Source: an uncultured Oscillospiraceae bacterium
Lineage (GTDB): Bacteria; Bacillota; Clostridia; Oscillospirales; Oscillospiraceae
Reading direction: 5' to 3'
Length of the DNA: 54,874 nt
Assembly: GCA_947588955.1 (NCBI GenBank)
Contig: CANPYX010000014.1
Location: 1 to 54,874 of the forward strand
In this document: positions 16,436 through 22,963 of the stretch, one piece after another
How the letters are laid out: every line of letters begins with the position of its first letter
Position numbering within the stretch: the stretch's first letter is position 1
Notes under the pieces: model-generated
What the model was told of the DNA's origin: nothing
Databases searched by the model: none
The model's input: the letters and a program-made list of their open reading frames with translations, nothing else
Position numbers and translations under genes: made by a program

Positions 16436-16680
16436 GGGCTCCGGAGCCGCGGGGCTCTTTGTAAGGTGTCCGCCCTTATGGGGCGGGGGGATTTTCTTTC
16501 CTCTCTTTTGGTTTCGCCAAAAGAGAGGAAAGAAACAAAGGAGAGAAAAGCGACCAGAGGGGGATTTCGATTTTCCCCCTCTGGACACCCCTTTTAAAAA
16601 CGACCACACAGGGGGCTGCGGCCCCCTATGTGGAGAACCCCCGGTGGGGAGCAACGCCGGCAGCAGTTGCGACGGGGAAA
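16436..16680 (-). repeat. Palindromic repeat family E, copy 2
   Basis: The inverse complement aligns with 13384-13625. Hairpins are TTTCTTTCCTCTC.../...GAGAGGAAAGAAA (16493-16535), CCAGAGGGGG / CCCCCTCTGG (16554-16584), CACACAGGGGGC.../...CCCCCTATGTG (16605-16632), and CCGCCC/GGGCGG (16470-16486). Stem sequences differ from copy 1 but remain complementary. The two copies flank the cobT-cobU-cobS operon as an inverted pair. Confidence 0.85.
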
Positions 16681-16689
16681 GGGAACCTG

Positions 16690-17020
16690 TCGATTACCGC
16701 TCCGCAGCGCCCAATGGCGAAGCCGAGGGCGCGGATGTAGGAGTAGGGCGTTGGATTACAGACGCGGCAGCACACGCCGTGTAGGAGCAGCACTGAAACA
16801 TTCTGCCCGATTTTAGAGCCAAAGCGCGGCGATGTTAAGGAGTAGGGCGTCCTGACGACCGACCACGTTAAGCGGCTAAGCGAGTTCGGAGACTGTGCAA
16901 TTCGGTTTAGGGAACCCGCGCGCCGATTCTTCTGCCCGTGCGCAAAACATTCAGACTGCGGGAGCCGTCGCGAGACTAAACGGTAGGGCGTAACAAGTTT
17001 TTGCCGACCCCAAAATAAAA
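16690..17020. other. Non-coding stretch with recurring GTAGGGCGT motif
   Basis: I find no credible gene here. The motif GTAGGGCGT recurs at about 16743, 16842 and 16983, twice inside GGAGTAGGGCGT. Other short repeats are ACATTC near TCTGCCCG (16797, 16926, 16949). It lies between a family E repeat and the related hairpin at 17024-17090. It could be decayed repeat DNA, a degraded mobile element, or an unrecognised RNA. Confidence 0.5.
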
Positions 17021-17023
17021 AAT

Positions 17024-17090
17024 TCTTTTTCTCTCTTTTGCTTCTTTTCTCATCTTTTTCTCATTTCTGAGAAAAAGATGAGAAAAGAAG
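17024..17090 (+). repeat. Partial family E repeat with 23-bp-arm hairpin
   Basis: A perfect inverted repeat with 23-bp arms (17041-17063 and 17068-17090, loop TTTC; arms begin CTTCTTTTCTCATC) is preceded by TTTTTCTCTCTTTTG, as in family E copies. Other hairpins of the family are absent, so this is a truncated copy or an independent relative. On either strand it ends in A/T-rich arms and could act as a terminator. Confidence 0.7.
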
Positions 17091-17141
17091 ACCTACCGTT
17101 TCCCGCACCAGCGGGAATTAGCCGCACCCGCGGTGAGGCAA

Positions 17142-17540
17142 TTACCTAACGCCCAAACGCTCTCTCAGCCCCTCCTGGAGGACCTGGGAGCAATTAATGC
17201 GGCGCTTGTCGGCCATATCGGCCATCCATGCGGGGAGTGAGACGTTTTTTCGGACGCTTCTGGTTTCGGTGGCGGCTCGATATGCAAGGGTATCAACGAG
17301 GATCAGGGAGAGTATGCTTCCGTCAGCGTGCTCGATTGCCGATTGCGGGGTTGGCGGCGCGATGGGCAGGCCCTTGTCCTCCGCCACGCACAGCCAGCCG
17401 GAGGCGGCGTCGGTGATCTGCTCGATAGCGTCCTCTATATCGTCGCCGGTGGTCACGCAGCCCGGCAGGTCAGGAACACGGGCGTAATACTCCGTCCCGT
17501 CCTCTGTGGGGGTAAAAACAGCGGTATATGTGTACTTCAT
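17142..17540 (-). CDS. hicB: HicB-family antitoxin
   Basis: The 132-aa antitoxin has an N-terminal HicB RNase H-like fold (YTAVFTPTEDGTEYYARVPDLPGCVTTGD) and a C-terminal ribbon-helix-helix-type DNA-binding segment (about 97-130: RKNVSLPAWMADMAD...INCSQVLQEGL). It should neutralise HicA and autorepress the operon. It overlaps hicA by 4 bp, in the toxin-first order typical of hicAB. Confidence 0.92.
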   Translation of the reverse strand: MKYTYTAVFTPTEDGTEYYARVPDLPGCVTTGDDIEDAIEQITDAASGWLCVAEDKGLPIAPPTPQSAIEHADGSILSLILVDTLAYRAATETRSVRKNVSLPAWMADMADKRRINCSQVLQEGLRERLGVR

Positions 17541-17737
17541 GACTGCCTCCTTAGCTTCTGATTTTCCTTGATTTCCTTACGGATATATCGGAGCGTGTTT
17601 TCGGTGAACTTGTGGCGCTTTACCGGTATTGTACACATTAAAGCCTCATTGTAGTAAATATCGTGGTTGGAGCCGTGGCGGTCAAAGGTGTAACCGTTTG
17701 CCTCAAGCTCTCTGAGCGCCTGATCTCTTGGTGTCAT
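17537..17737 (-). CDS. hicA: HicA-family mRNA interferase toxin
   Basis: The 66-aa protein is a typical-length HicA: an N-terminal helix (REL-EANGYTFDR), then GSNHDIY with the catalytic His25, and VKRHKFTENTLRYIRKEI at the C-terminus. HicA toxins cleave mRNAs in a ribosome-independent manner. The ATG at 17737 is preceded by GGGAGGG; an upstream in-frame start at 17791 lies inside the promoter and was rejected. Confidence 0.92.
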   Translation of the reverse strand: MTPRDQALRELEANGYTFDRHGSNHDIYYNEALMCTIPVKRHKFTENTLRYIRKEIKENQKLRRQS

Positions 17738-17759
17738 AGCGTTCCCTCCCAACGGTTTT

Positions 17760-17788
17760 ATTATACACAAAAATGTGTAATTTGTCAA
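17760..17788 (-). promoter_or_regulatory. hicAB promoter with operator palindrome in the spacer
   Basis: A perfect minus-strand TTGACA (17783-17788), 17-bp spacer and TATAAT (17760-17765). The inverted repeat TACACA-N4-TGTGTA (17764-17779) lies across the spacer and the edge of the -10 box. That position is ideal for autorepression by the HicB ribbon-helix-helix domain. The site also lies 28-47 bp upstream of the divergent gene at 17807 and could affect it. Confidence 0.85.
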
Positions 17789-17806
17789 CAAAAAAGGAGC
17801 TTATAT

Positions 17807-18184
17807 ATGAACCTAATCATCGGCGGGGCGTATCAGGGGAAGAGCGGGTACGCAAGGGCGCATTGGGGGCTTGCGGACGGGGACATATTTACCTGCGCCG
17901 ACAGCGGGGAGATCGACTGGTCCGCGCCGTGTATTGACGCCATTGAGAATCTGACGCTCCGATGTGTCAGGGAAAAGGTCGACTCCGTGGAGCTCTTTCG
18001 GGAGCACCGGGACAGCTGGCGCGGGAGCGTCCTCATATGCGCGGACATATCCGGCGGCGTGGTCCCCATTGACGCGCAGGAGCGCGCCTGGCGCGAGGAG
18101 ACGGGCAGGCTTTGCGCCTGGCTCGCGGGGGAGGCTGAGACCGTCACAAGGCTTTTTTGCGGTATCGCCGGGAGGCTCAAATGA
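17807..18184 (+). CDS. Short CobU-like protein
   Basis: A 125-aa protein opens with a P-loop (GGAYQGKS, residues 6-13) like CobU. It ends with ICADISGGVVPID...RAWREETGRLCAWLA...VTRLFCGIAGRLK, which parallels the canonical EVG-GIVP...R-FR-x-x-GR-nq-lA...v-x-x-x-aG-p region. The middle is about 50 residues shorter than CobU and lacks the HRxRR guanylylation histidine. The start is ATG with AAAAAGGAG upstream. It overlaps cobC by 4 bp, supporting a cobalamin role, perhaps the kinase activity or an accessory subunit. The family is fairly sure; activity is inferred. Confidence 0.78.
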   Translation: MNLIIGGAYQGKSGYARAHWGLADGDIFTCADSGEIDWSAPCIDAIENLTLRCVREKVDSVELFREHRDSWRGSVLICADISGGVVPIDAQERAWREETGRLCAWLAGEAETVTRLFCGIAGRLK

Positions 18185-18747
18185 GGCTCGTACTTTTCCG
18201 CCACGGGCGGACCCTCGCCAACGAGCGGCGGCTCTATTGCGGGTCCTCGGACCTGCCCCTCTCCCCCGCGGGAAGGGACGAGCTGAGGGCGCTGAGGGTG
18301 GGCGGCGCGCTCCCCGACATAGCCTCCGCGAAGGTCATAACAAGCGGAATGAGGCGGTGCGAGGAGACGCTTTCGGAGCTGTACGGCGCCGTCCCCCATG
18401 GGACGGACCCGGATTTTCGGGAGATGGACTTCGGGGATTTTGAGCTGCGCTCCTATGAGGAGCTGAGGGGCGACCCGGCGTACATCGCCTGGATAACCGG
18501 CGACAATGGGGCGAATGTGGCGCCAAACGGCGAGAGCGGCGATATCATGCGGGCGCGGGTGCTGAGCGCCCTGGAAGGGCTCCTCCAAAGCCCCTGTCCC
18601 ACGGCGGTTTTCACCCACGGCGGCGTCATAGCCGCCATAATGGACCGCCTCTTTTCCGAGGAGCATAAAAACCTCTACCAGTGGCAGCCGGAGCCGGGAC
18701 ACGGCTATGACATTGACACCGACATGCACACATATGTGAAATTTTAG
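18181..18747 (+). CDS. cobC: Histidine phosphatase, probable alpha-ribazole phosphatase
   Basis: The 188-aa protein is a phosphoglycerate-mutase-like histidine phosphatase: RHGRT (7-11, nucleophile His8), a second arginine in SGMRRCEET, EMDFGDFE (81-88), and the second catalytic histidine in FTHGG (His146). In this context, overlapping a CobU-like gene and near cobT/U/S, it most likely removes phosphate from alpha-ribazole 5'-phosphate or cobalamin 5'-phosphate. The phosphatase fold is certain; the substrate comes from context. Confidence 0.87.
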   Translation: MRLVLFRHGRTLANERRLYCGSSDLPLSPAGRDELRALRVGGALPDIASAKVITSGMRRCEETLSELYGAVPHGTDPDFREMDFGDFELRSYEELRGDPAYIAWITGDNGANVAPNGESGDIMRARVLSALEGLLQSPCPTAVFTHGGVIAAIMDRLFSEEHKNLYQWQPEPGHGYDIDTDMHTYVKF

Positions 18748-18793
18748 TTAAATACGCAGTCCGATAACAAAGTAACAACTTTATATACAAAGT

Positions 18794-18830
18794 AAACCAA
18801 TCTACCCTGCGGCAGGTTGGTTTATTTTGT
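18794..18830 (+). terminator. Intrinsic terminator after cobC
   Basis: A 13-bp stem with two G-U type pairs (AAACCAATCTACC / GGCAGGTTGGTTT), loop CTGC, followed by the T-rich TTTATTTTGT. Confidence 0.8.
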
Positions 18831-18867
18831 GCAAGTATACAAAATTAAGTTTAGAGAAGTAATTTTG

Positions 18868-18896
18868 CTTGACTTTTAAAGTGTTCTGAGGTATAA
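18868..18896 (+). promoter_or_regulatory. Orphan consensus promoter facing the cobO 3' end
   Basis: TTGACT, a 17-bp spacer and a perfect TATAAT lie on the plus strand with no plus-strand gene downstream. A transcript from here would run antisense into cobO (ending at 19001). The interval 18748-19000 otherwise holds only the cobC terminator. Confidence 0.65.
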
Positions 18897-19000
18897 TGCA
18901 CCTATAACGAAGCAAAAAGGCGTTTTGAGCCGGCTTGCCGAGAAAATAAATCCCCTTTGGGACGGCGCCTCGGCGCGGTCTTTGCGGAGCATACGCAAAA

Positions 19001-19510
19001 TCAGTATTCCACGCCCTCCCTGGCGGGGATGCCGAAGTCGAAGGGGTGCTTCTCCTTGCGCATTTCGGTGACGTACCCGGCAAGCTCCAAAAGCTCGGCG
19101 GCGGGGTTTCTGCCCGTGAGGACGATCTCGCGCCGCTTCCCCTCGCGCCGCAGCAGCTCCAGCAGCGCCGCGGGGGCAAAGGCCGCGTGGTTGTAGGCGG
19201 AGACCGCCTCGTCAAGGACGATGAGGTCAAAGCTCCCGGCGTCGCGGACGATGCCGGAGAGATACTCCCCACAGCACCGGCGGACATTGGCCTTTTCGTC
19301 CTCCGAAAGGGTTTTCCAGCGCCCCGGACAGTACCTAGGGCAACGGGTCTCGATATTTTTTACGCTTTTCATGGCGGTGACCTCACCGGAGGAGCCGTCC
19401 TTGAAAAACTGGGCGAAGAGCACGCTTTTCCCGTGCCCCGCCGCCCTCATTGCCAGCCCGCAGGCGGCGGTGGTCTTCCCCTTGCCGTCACCGTGGTAGA
19501 CGTGTATCAT
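19001..19510 (-). CDS. cobO: Cob(I)yrinic acid a,c-diamide adenosyltransferase (CobO/BtuR type)
   Basis: Transfers the 5'-deoxyadenosyl group of ATP to the cobalt of corrinoids. The 169-aa protein has the CobA/BtuR P-loop GDGKGKTT (7-14), FAQFFKDGSSGE, FDLIVLDEAVSAYN and EIVLTGRNPA. It is the last gene of the minus-strand cob operon and overlaps cobQ by 4 bp. Confidence 0.95.
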   Translation of the reverse strand: MIHVYHGDGKGKTTAACGLAMRAAGHGKSVLFAQFFKDGSSGEVTAMKSVKNIETRCPRYCPGRWKTLSEDEKANVRRCCGEYLSGIVRDAGSFDLIVLDEAVSAYNHAAFAPAALLELLRREGKRREIVLTGRNPAAELLELAGYVTEMRKEKHPFDFGIPAREGVEY

Positions 19511-20964
19511 ACGCCGTCCTCCAAAATTTTGTAAATTAGCTCCATATCCAGCGACTCCCGCACCGCATTGGCGAGGGCGTCGTACTGGCTCTCCCTGTAC
19601 GCTTTGGGGTCAAATTCGCTCTCCGGTGAGAAGGTAATGCCGCGCTTTTCAAATAGCGCCGAGACAATGGCGTCAGCTATGCCGGCGCCGTCAAAGAGCC
19701 CGTGTATGTAGCTGCCGTAGACGTTCCCGGAGCATATCACCGTGGCGGATATGCCGCTTTGACCCATGTGTATCTCGTAGCCGTCATAGGCAAGCCCGTT
19801 GAGGCGGGAAAAAATCCCCTCAACGCCGGAGAGGACGCCGCTTTTTCTGGCAAGGGTCTTTTCGCCCGAAAACACGGTGTCGATGGGCAAAAGTCCCATT
19901 CCCTCCGTCTCGCCCCCGCCCTCGGCGCCCGTGGGGTCAGTAATTTTCCGCCCCAGCATTTGGAGCCCGCCGCATATCCCGAAAACGGGAACGCCTCGGC
20001 TCGCAAGCTTTTTTACGCTCGCCTCAAGACCGTTCTGCCGCATCCACAAAAGGTCCGAGACGGTGCTTTTCGTGCCGGGGATGATAACCATATCCGGCTC
20101 CCCCAACTCCCGCGGGTCCCTTACGTACCTCAGCGACACCTGAGAAAAGCGGGAGAGAGGGGAAAAGTCCGTGAAATTTGAAAGCCTGGGAAGGGAGACG
20201 ACGGCTATGTCCACCTCCCGCCTCGCGCCGGATTTAAGCCGGTCCGACAGGCTGTCCTCGTCGTCGATGTCCACGCGCAGGTAGGGGACCACACCGGCGC
20301 AGGGGACCTTCGTCAGGTCCTCCAGCATTTTGAGCCCCGGCTCCAAAATGGACCTGTCGCCCCGGAACTTGTTTATCACCGTGGCCTTCACAATTTTCCG
20401 CTCCTCCGGCTCCAGCAAAGCCAAAGTGCCGTAGAGCTGGGCGAAGACCCCGCCGGGGTCGATGTCCCCCACCAGTACCACCGGAGAATGGGCGAGCCTT
20501 GCCATTCCCATGTTCACTATGTCGTCGGCTTTGAGGTTTATCTCCGCGGGGCTCCCCGCGCCCTCGATGACGATGATGTCGTACTCCGAGGCCAGGGTAT
20601 CATAGGCGCGGGTGATCTCAGGGACGAGGGATTTTTTGAATTTGAAATACTCCGTCGCCCGCATATTGCCTAAGACCCTGCCGTTAACTATGACCTGGGA
20701 CCCCACGTCGGTGGTGGGCTTTAAGAGTATGGGGTTCATGAGGCACGAGGGCTCCACCCCCGCCGCCTCCGCCTGGACAGCCTGTGCCCTGCCCATCTCC
20801 AGCCCCTCGCGGGTGACGCAGGAGTTGAGCGCCATATTCTGGGACTTGAAGGGCGCGGCGGCGTACCCGTCCTGACGGAATATCCGGCACAGTGCGGCGC
20901 AAAGAAGGCTCTTCCCCGCGTTTGACATGGTCCCCTGTATCATTATGGGCTTTGCCCGCCTCAT
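19507..20964 (-). CDS. cobQ: Cobyric acid synthase
   Basis: ATP- and glutamine-dependent amidation of adenosylcobyrinic acid a,c-diamide at four positions. The 485-aa protein has an N-terminal dethiobiotin-synthetase-like ATPase (MIQGTMSNAGKSLL, PFKSQNMALNS) and a C-terminal class I glutamine amidotransferase with the nucleophile in GICGGLQMLG and the histidine in GSYIHGLFD. The frame is open 191 codons upstream, antisense-like over cobD; the ATG at 20964 gives MRRAKPIMIQGT and a 4-bp overlap with cobD, so it is the real start. Confidence 0.96.
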   Translation of the reverse strand: MRRAKPIMIQGTMSNAGKSLLCAALCRIFRQDGYAAAPFKSQNMALNSCVTREGLEMGRAQAVQAEAAGVEPSCLMNPILLKPTTDVGSQVIVNGRVLGNMRATEYFKFKKSLVPEITRAYDTLASEYDIIVIEGAGSPAEINLKADDIVNMGMARLAHSPVVLVGDIDPGGVFAQLYGTLALLEPEERKIVKATVINKFRGDRSILEPGLKMLEDLTKVPCAGVVPYLRVDIDDEDSLSDRLKSGARREVDIAVVSLPRLSNFTDFSPLSRFSQVSLRYVRDPRELGEPDMVIIPGTKSTVSDLLWMRQNGLEASVKKLASRGVPVFGICGGLQMLGRKITDPTGAEGGGETEGMGLLPIDTVFSGEKTLARKSGVLSGVEGIFSRLNGLAYDGYEIHMGQSGISATVICSGNVYGSYIHGLFDGAGIADAIVSALFEKRGITFSPESEFDPKAYRESQYDALANAVRESLDMELIYKILEDGV

Positions 20965-22001
20965 AAAAGCACCTCCCCAAGAGCCTTCAGGAGCATATCG
21001 TTTTCCTCCGCGGTTCGCACGGCGAGGCGGAAATATCCCTCTCCCAGGCCCACAAAATTCCGGCAGTCGCGAAGGGCGAAGCCAAGCCTTCTGAGGGGCC
21101 TTACAAGCTCTCTTTCGAAATAAGCCAGCAGGAAATTTGCCTCGCCCGGAAAGACCCGCAGACCCATTTTTGTAAGCTCCCCCCTGAGCCTTTCGCGCTC
21201 CGCCGACAGAAGCTTCACGCGCTCCCGCAGCCACCCGCCGCAGCCCATTGCCGCCTCCCCAGCCGCTTGCGCGGGGACGGAGACGTTCCAGCACTGGCCC
21301 AGCGCCGACATCCGCTCCAAAAGGGCACGGTCGCGGGACATGAGATACCCCAGCCGGACGCCGGGAACGGCGAAGCTCTTGGTGGGGGAGCGGAGGACCG
21401 AGACGTTGGGGAAGTCCTCCAAAAGTACGGTTATGGCGTACCTTCCGGGGCCGTCGGTGAGGTCCAGAAAGCAAAAATCGCAAAAAAGCCGCGCGCCCGT
21501 CGCGGCGATCGCCCTCAAAAGCTTCGGCGCCACGCACACGCCCGTGGGGTTTGCCGGGGAGCAGAGGAACACGGCGGAGTACCCGGAGAGGTCAAGTGAA
21601 AGTATGTCCTCCGTCAGCCGAAAGCCGTTTTCGGACCTGAGAACGTAATGCTCCACCCTCTTCCCCGAAGCCTCCAGCGCGGAGGCGTACTCGGAGAAGG
21701 AGGGAGAGACGATGAGGGCGGGCGGGCCGCCGGGAAGCGCGGCGGCGTACTGGTAGATGATCTCCGACGCGCCGGCGCCCGCCAGAATATACTCAGCCGG
21801 GACGCCCTCATAGGCGGAGACGGCGGCGCGGAGCCTCCGGCAGTAGGGGTCCGGGTAGAGGGCGCATTTTTCGACGCAGGAACGAAGCGCCCGCCGCACC
21901 GCAGCCGGCATCCCGAAGGGGTTTATGCTGGCGGAGAAGTCAAGGAGGGGCTTATCCCCGTATATATCCCCGCCGTGGGGATTCTGGGCTGTCAGATACA
22001 T
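20961..22001 (-). CDS. cobD: Threonine-phosphate decarboxylase CobD
   Basis: PLP enzyme that makes (R)-1-aminopropan-2-ol O-phosphate, the cobinamide linker. The 346-aa protein is a class I/II aminotransferase fold opening with PHGGDIYG and DFSASINPFG. It has FLCSPANPTG (146-155) and the PLP lysine in SPTKSF (Lys208) followed by GVRLGYL. The start at 22001 overlaps the 3' end of cbiB by 10 bp. Confidence 0.94.
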   Translation of the reverse strand: MYLTAQNPHGGDIYGDKPLLDFSASINPFGMPAAVRRALRSCVEKCALYPDPYCRRLRAAVSAYEGVPAEYILAGAGASEIIYQYAAALPGGPPALIVSPSFSEYASALEASGKRVEHYVLRSENGFRLTEDILSLDLSGYSAVFLCSPANPTGVCVAPKLLRAIAATGARLFCDFCFLDLTDGPGRYAITVLLEDFPNVSVLRSPTKSFAVPGVRLGYLMSRDRALLERMSALGQCWNVSVPAQAAGEAAMGCGGWLRERVKLLSAERERLRGELTKMGLRVFPGEANFLLAYFERELVRPLRRLGFALRDCRNFVGLGEGYFRLAVRTAEENDMLLKALGEVLL

Positions 22002-22963
22002 AACAAAATCACCCCGAATCTGAATAGTTCCGTCAAAAGGAGCATCAAAACCGAGGCTCCGTACATGAGCCTTCCGGCGCGGGATATGTCGCGGGGCTCG
22101 ATGTCCCTGCCGGGGTCGCCGATGTACTCCTTTTTGTGGAGCACGCCGCCGTATACAGCGTCGCCGGCGAGGCGCACGCCCAGCGCGCCGGCGCAGACGG
22201 ATTCCGTCTGGGCGGAGTTGGGGCTTTCGTGCTTTCGCCTGTCCCGGAGGAATATCCTCCACGCCCCGCCGCCGTCAAGCCCCAAAAGGGGGCAGACGAG
22301 TATCATCAAAAGCGCCGAGAGGCGGGAGGGGATCAGGTTCAGAAGGTCGTCGGCTTTTGCCGCCGCGCGCCCGAAATATAAATATTTCTCGTTTTTGTAG
22401 CCTATCATGGAGTCCATGGTGTTCACCGACTTGTAGAAAAAGCCGCCCGCCGCGCCGAAAAGACACATCCAGAAAAGCGGGGCGATCACCCCGTCGGAGG
22501 CGTTTTCCGCCACGGTCTCCACCGCCGCGCGGCATATCCCGTCCCGGTCCAGAACGTCCGTGTCCCTCCCGACGATCATGGAGACGGCGCGGCGCGCGCC
22601 CTCGGTGTCCCCATTTTCCAAGGCGGTTTGGACCCGTCGGCTTTCACGGACGAGCTGCCTTGCCGCCACCAGCTGCCAGCACATTACGCTGTCAAGGAGG
22701 AGGTAAAGGAGGGGGTGTACGCGCCATGCGAGGACCAGAAGCAGGACGGGAACGGCGGTGGAGGCGAGGGCGACTGTCAAAACCGTCACCGCGCCGCGCC
22801 ATATGTCGCCTCTGCCGCCGCGACGGAGACACCTTTCGCAAATGGCGATGAGCCTGCCCATGGCGGCGACAGGGTGGGGGATACAGTGGGGGTCGCCTAA
22901 GACGAAGTCAATGAGGAATCCCACGGCGACGGCGAGGGAGTCGTAAAGGACAAGCTCAGCCAT
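21992..22963 (-). CDS. cbiB: Adenosylcobinamide-phosphate synthase CbiB
   Basis: Membrane enzyme attaching the aminopropanol (phosphate) arm to adenosylcobyric acid. The 323-aa protein has several hydrophobic helices and the CbiB signatures FVLGDPHCIPHPVAAMG (20-36), SDGVIAPLFWMCLFGAAGGFFYKSVNT-type sequence, and MDSMIGYKN. It overlaps its neighbours by 8-10 bp; its substrate comes from CobQ and its linker from CobD, both downstream in the operon. Confidence 0.95.
   Translation of the reverse strand: MAELVLYDSLAVAVGFLIDFVLGDPHCIPHPVAAMGRLIAICERCLRRGGRGDIWRGAVTVLTVALASTAVPVLLLVLAWRVHPLLYLLLDSVMCWQLVAARQLVRESRRVQTALENGDTEGARRAVSMIVGRDTDVLDRDGICRAAVETVAENASDGVIAPLFWMCLFGAAGGFFYKSVNTMDSMIGYKNEKYLYFGRAAAKADDLLNLIPSRLSALLMILVCPLLGLDGGGAWRIFLRDRRKHESPNSAQTESVCAGALGVRLAGDAVYGGVLHKKEYIGDPGRDIEPRDISRAGRLMYGASVLMLLLTELFRFGVILLCI

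Noticed and set aside
20965-21537. N-terminal extension of cobQ
   Set aside because: The extra 191 codons lie within cobD and lack family similarity; the ATG at 20964 forms the standard 4-bp overlap.
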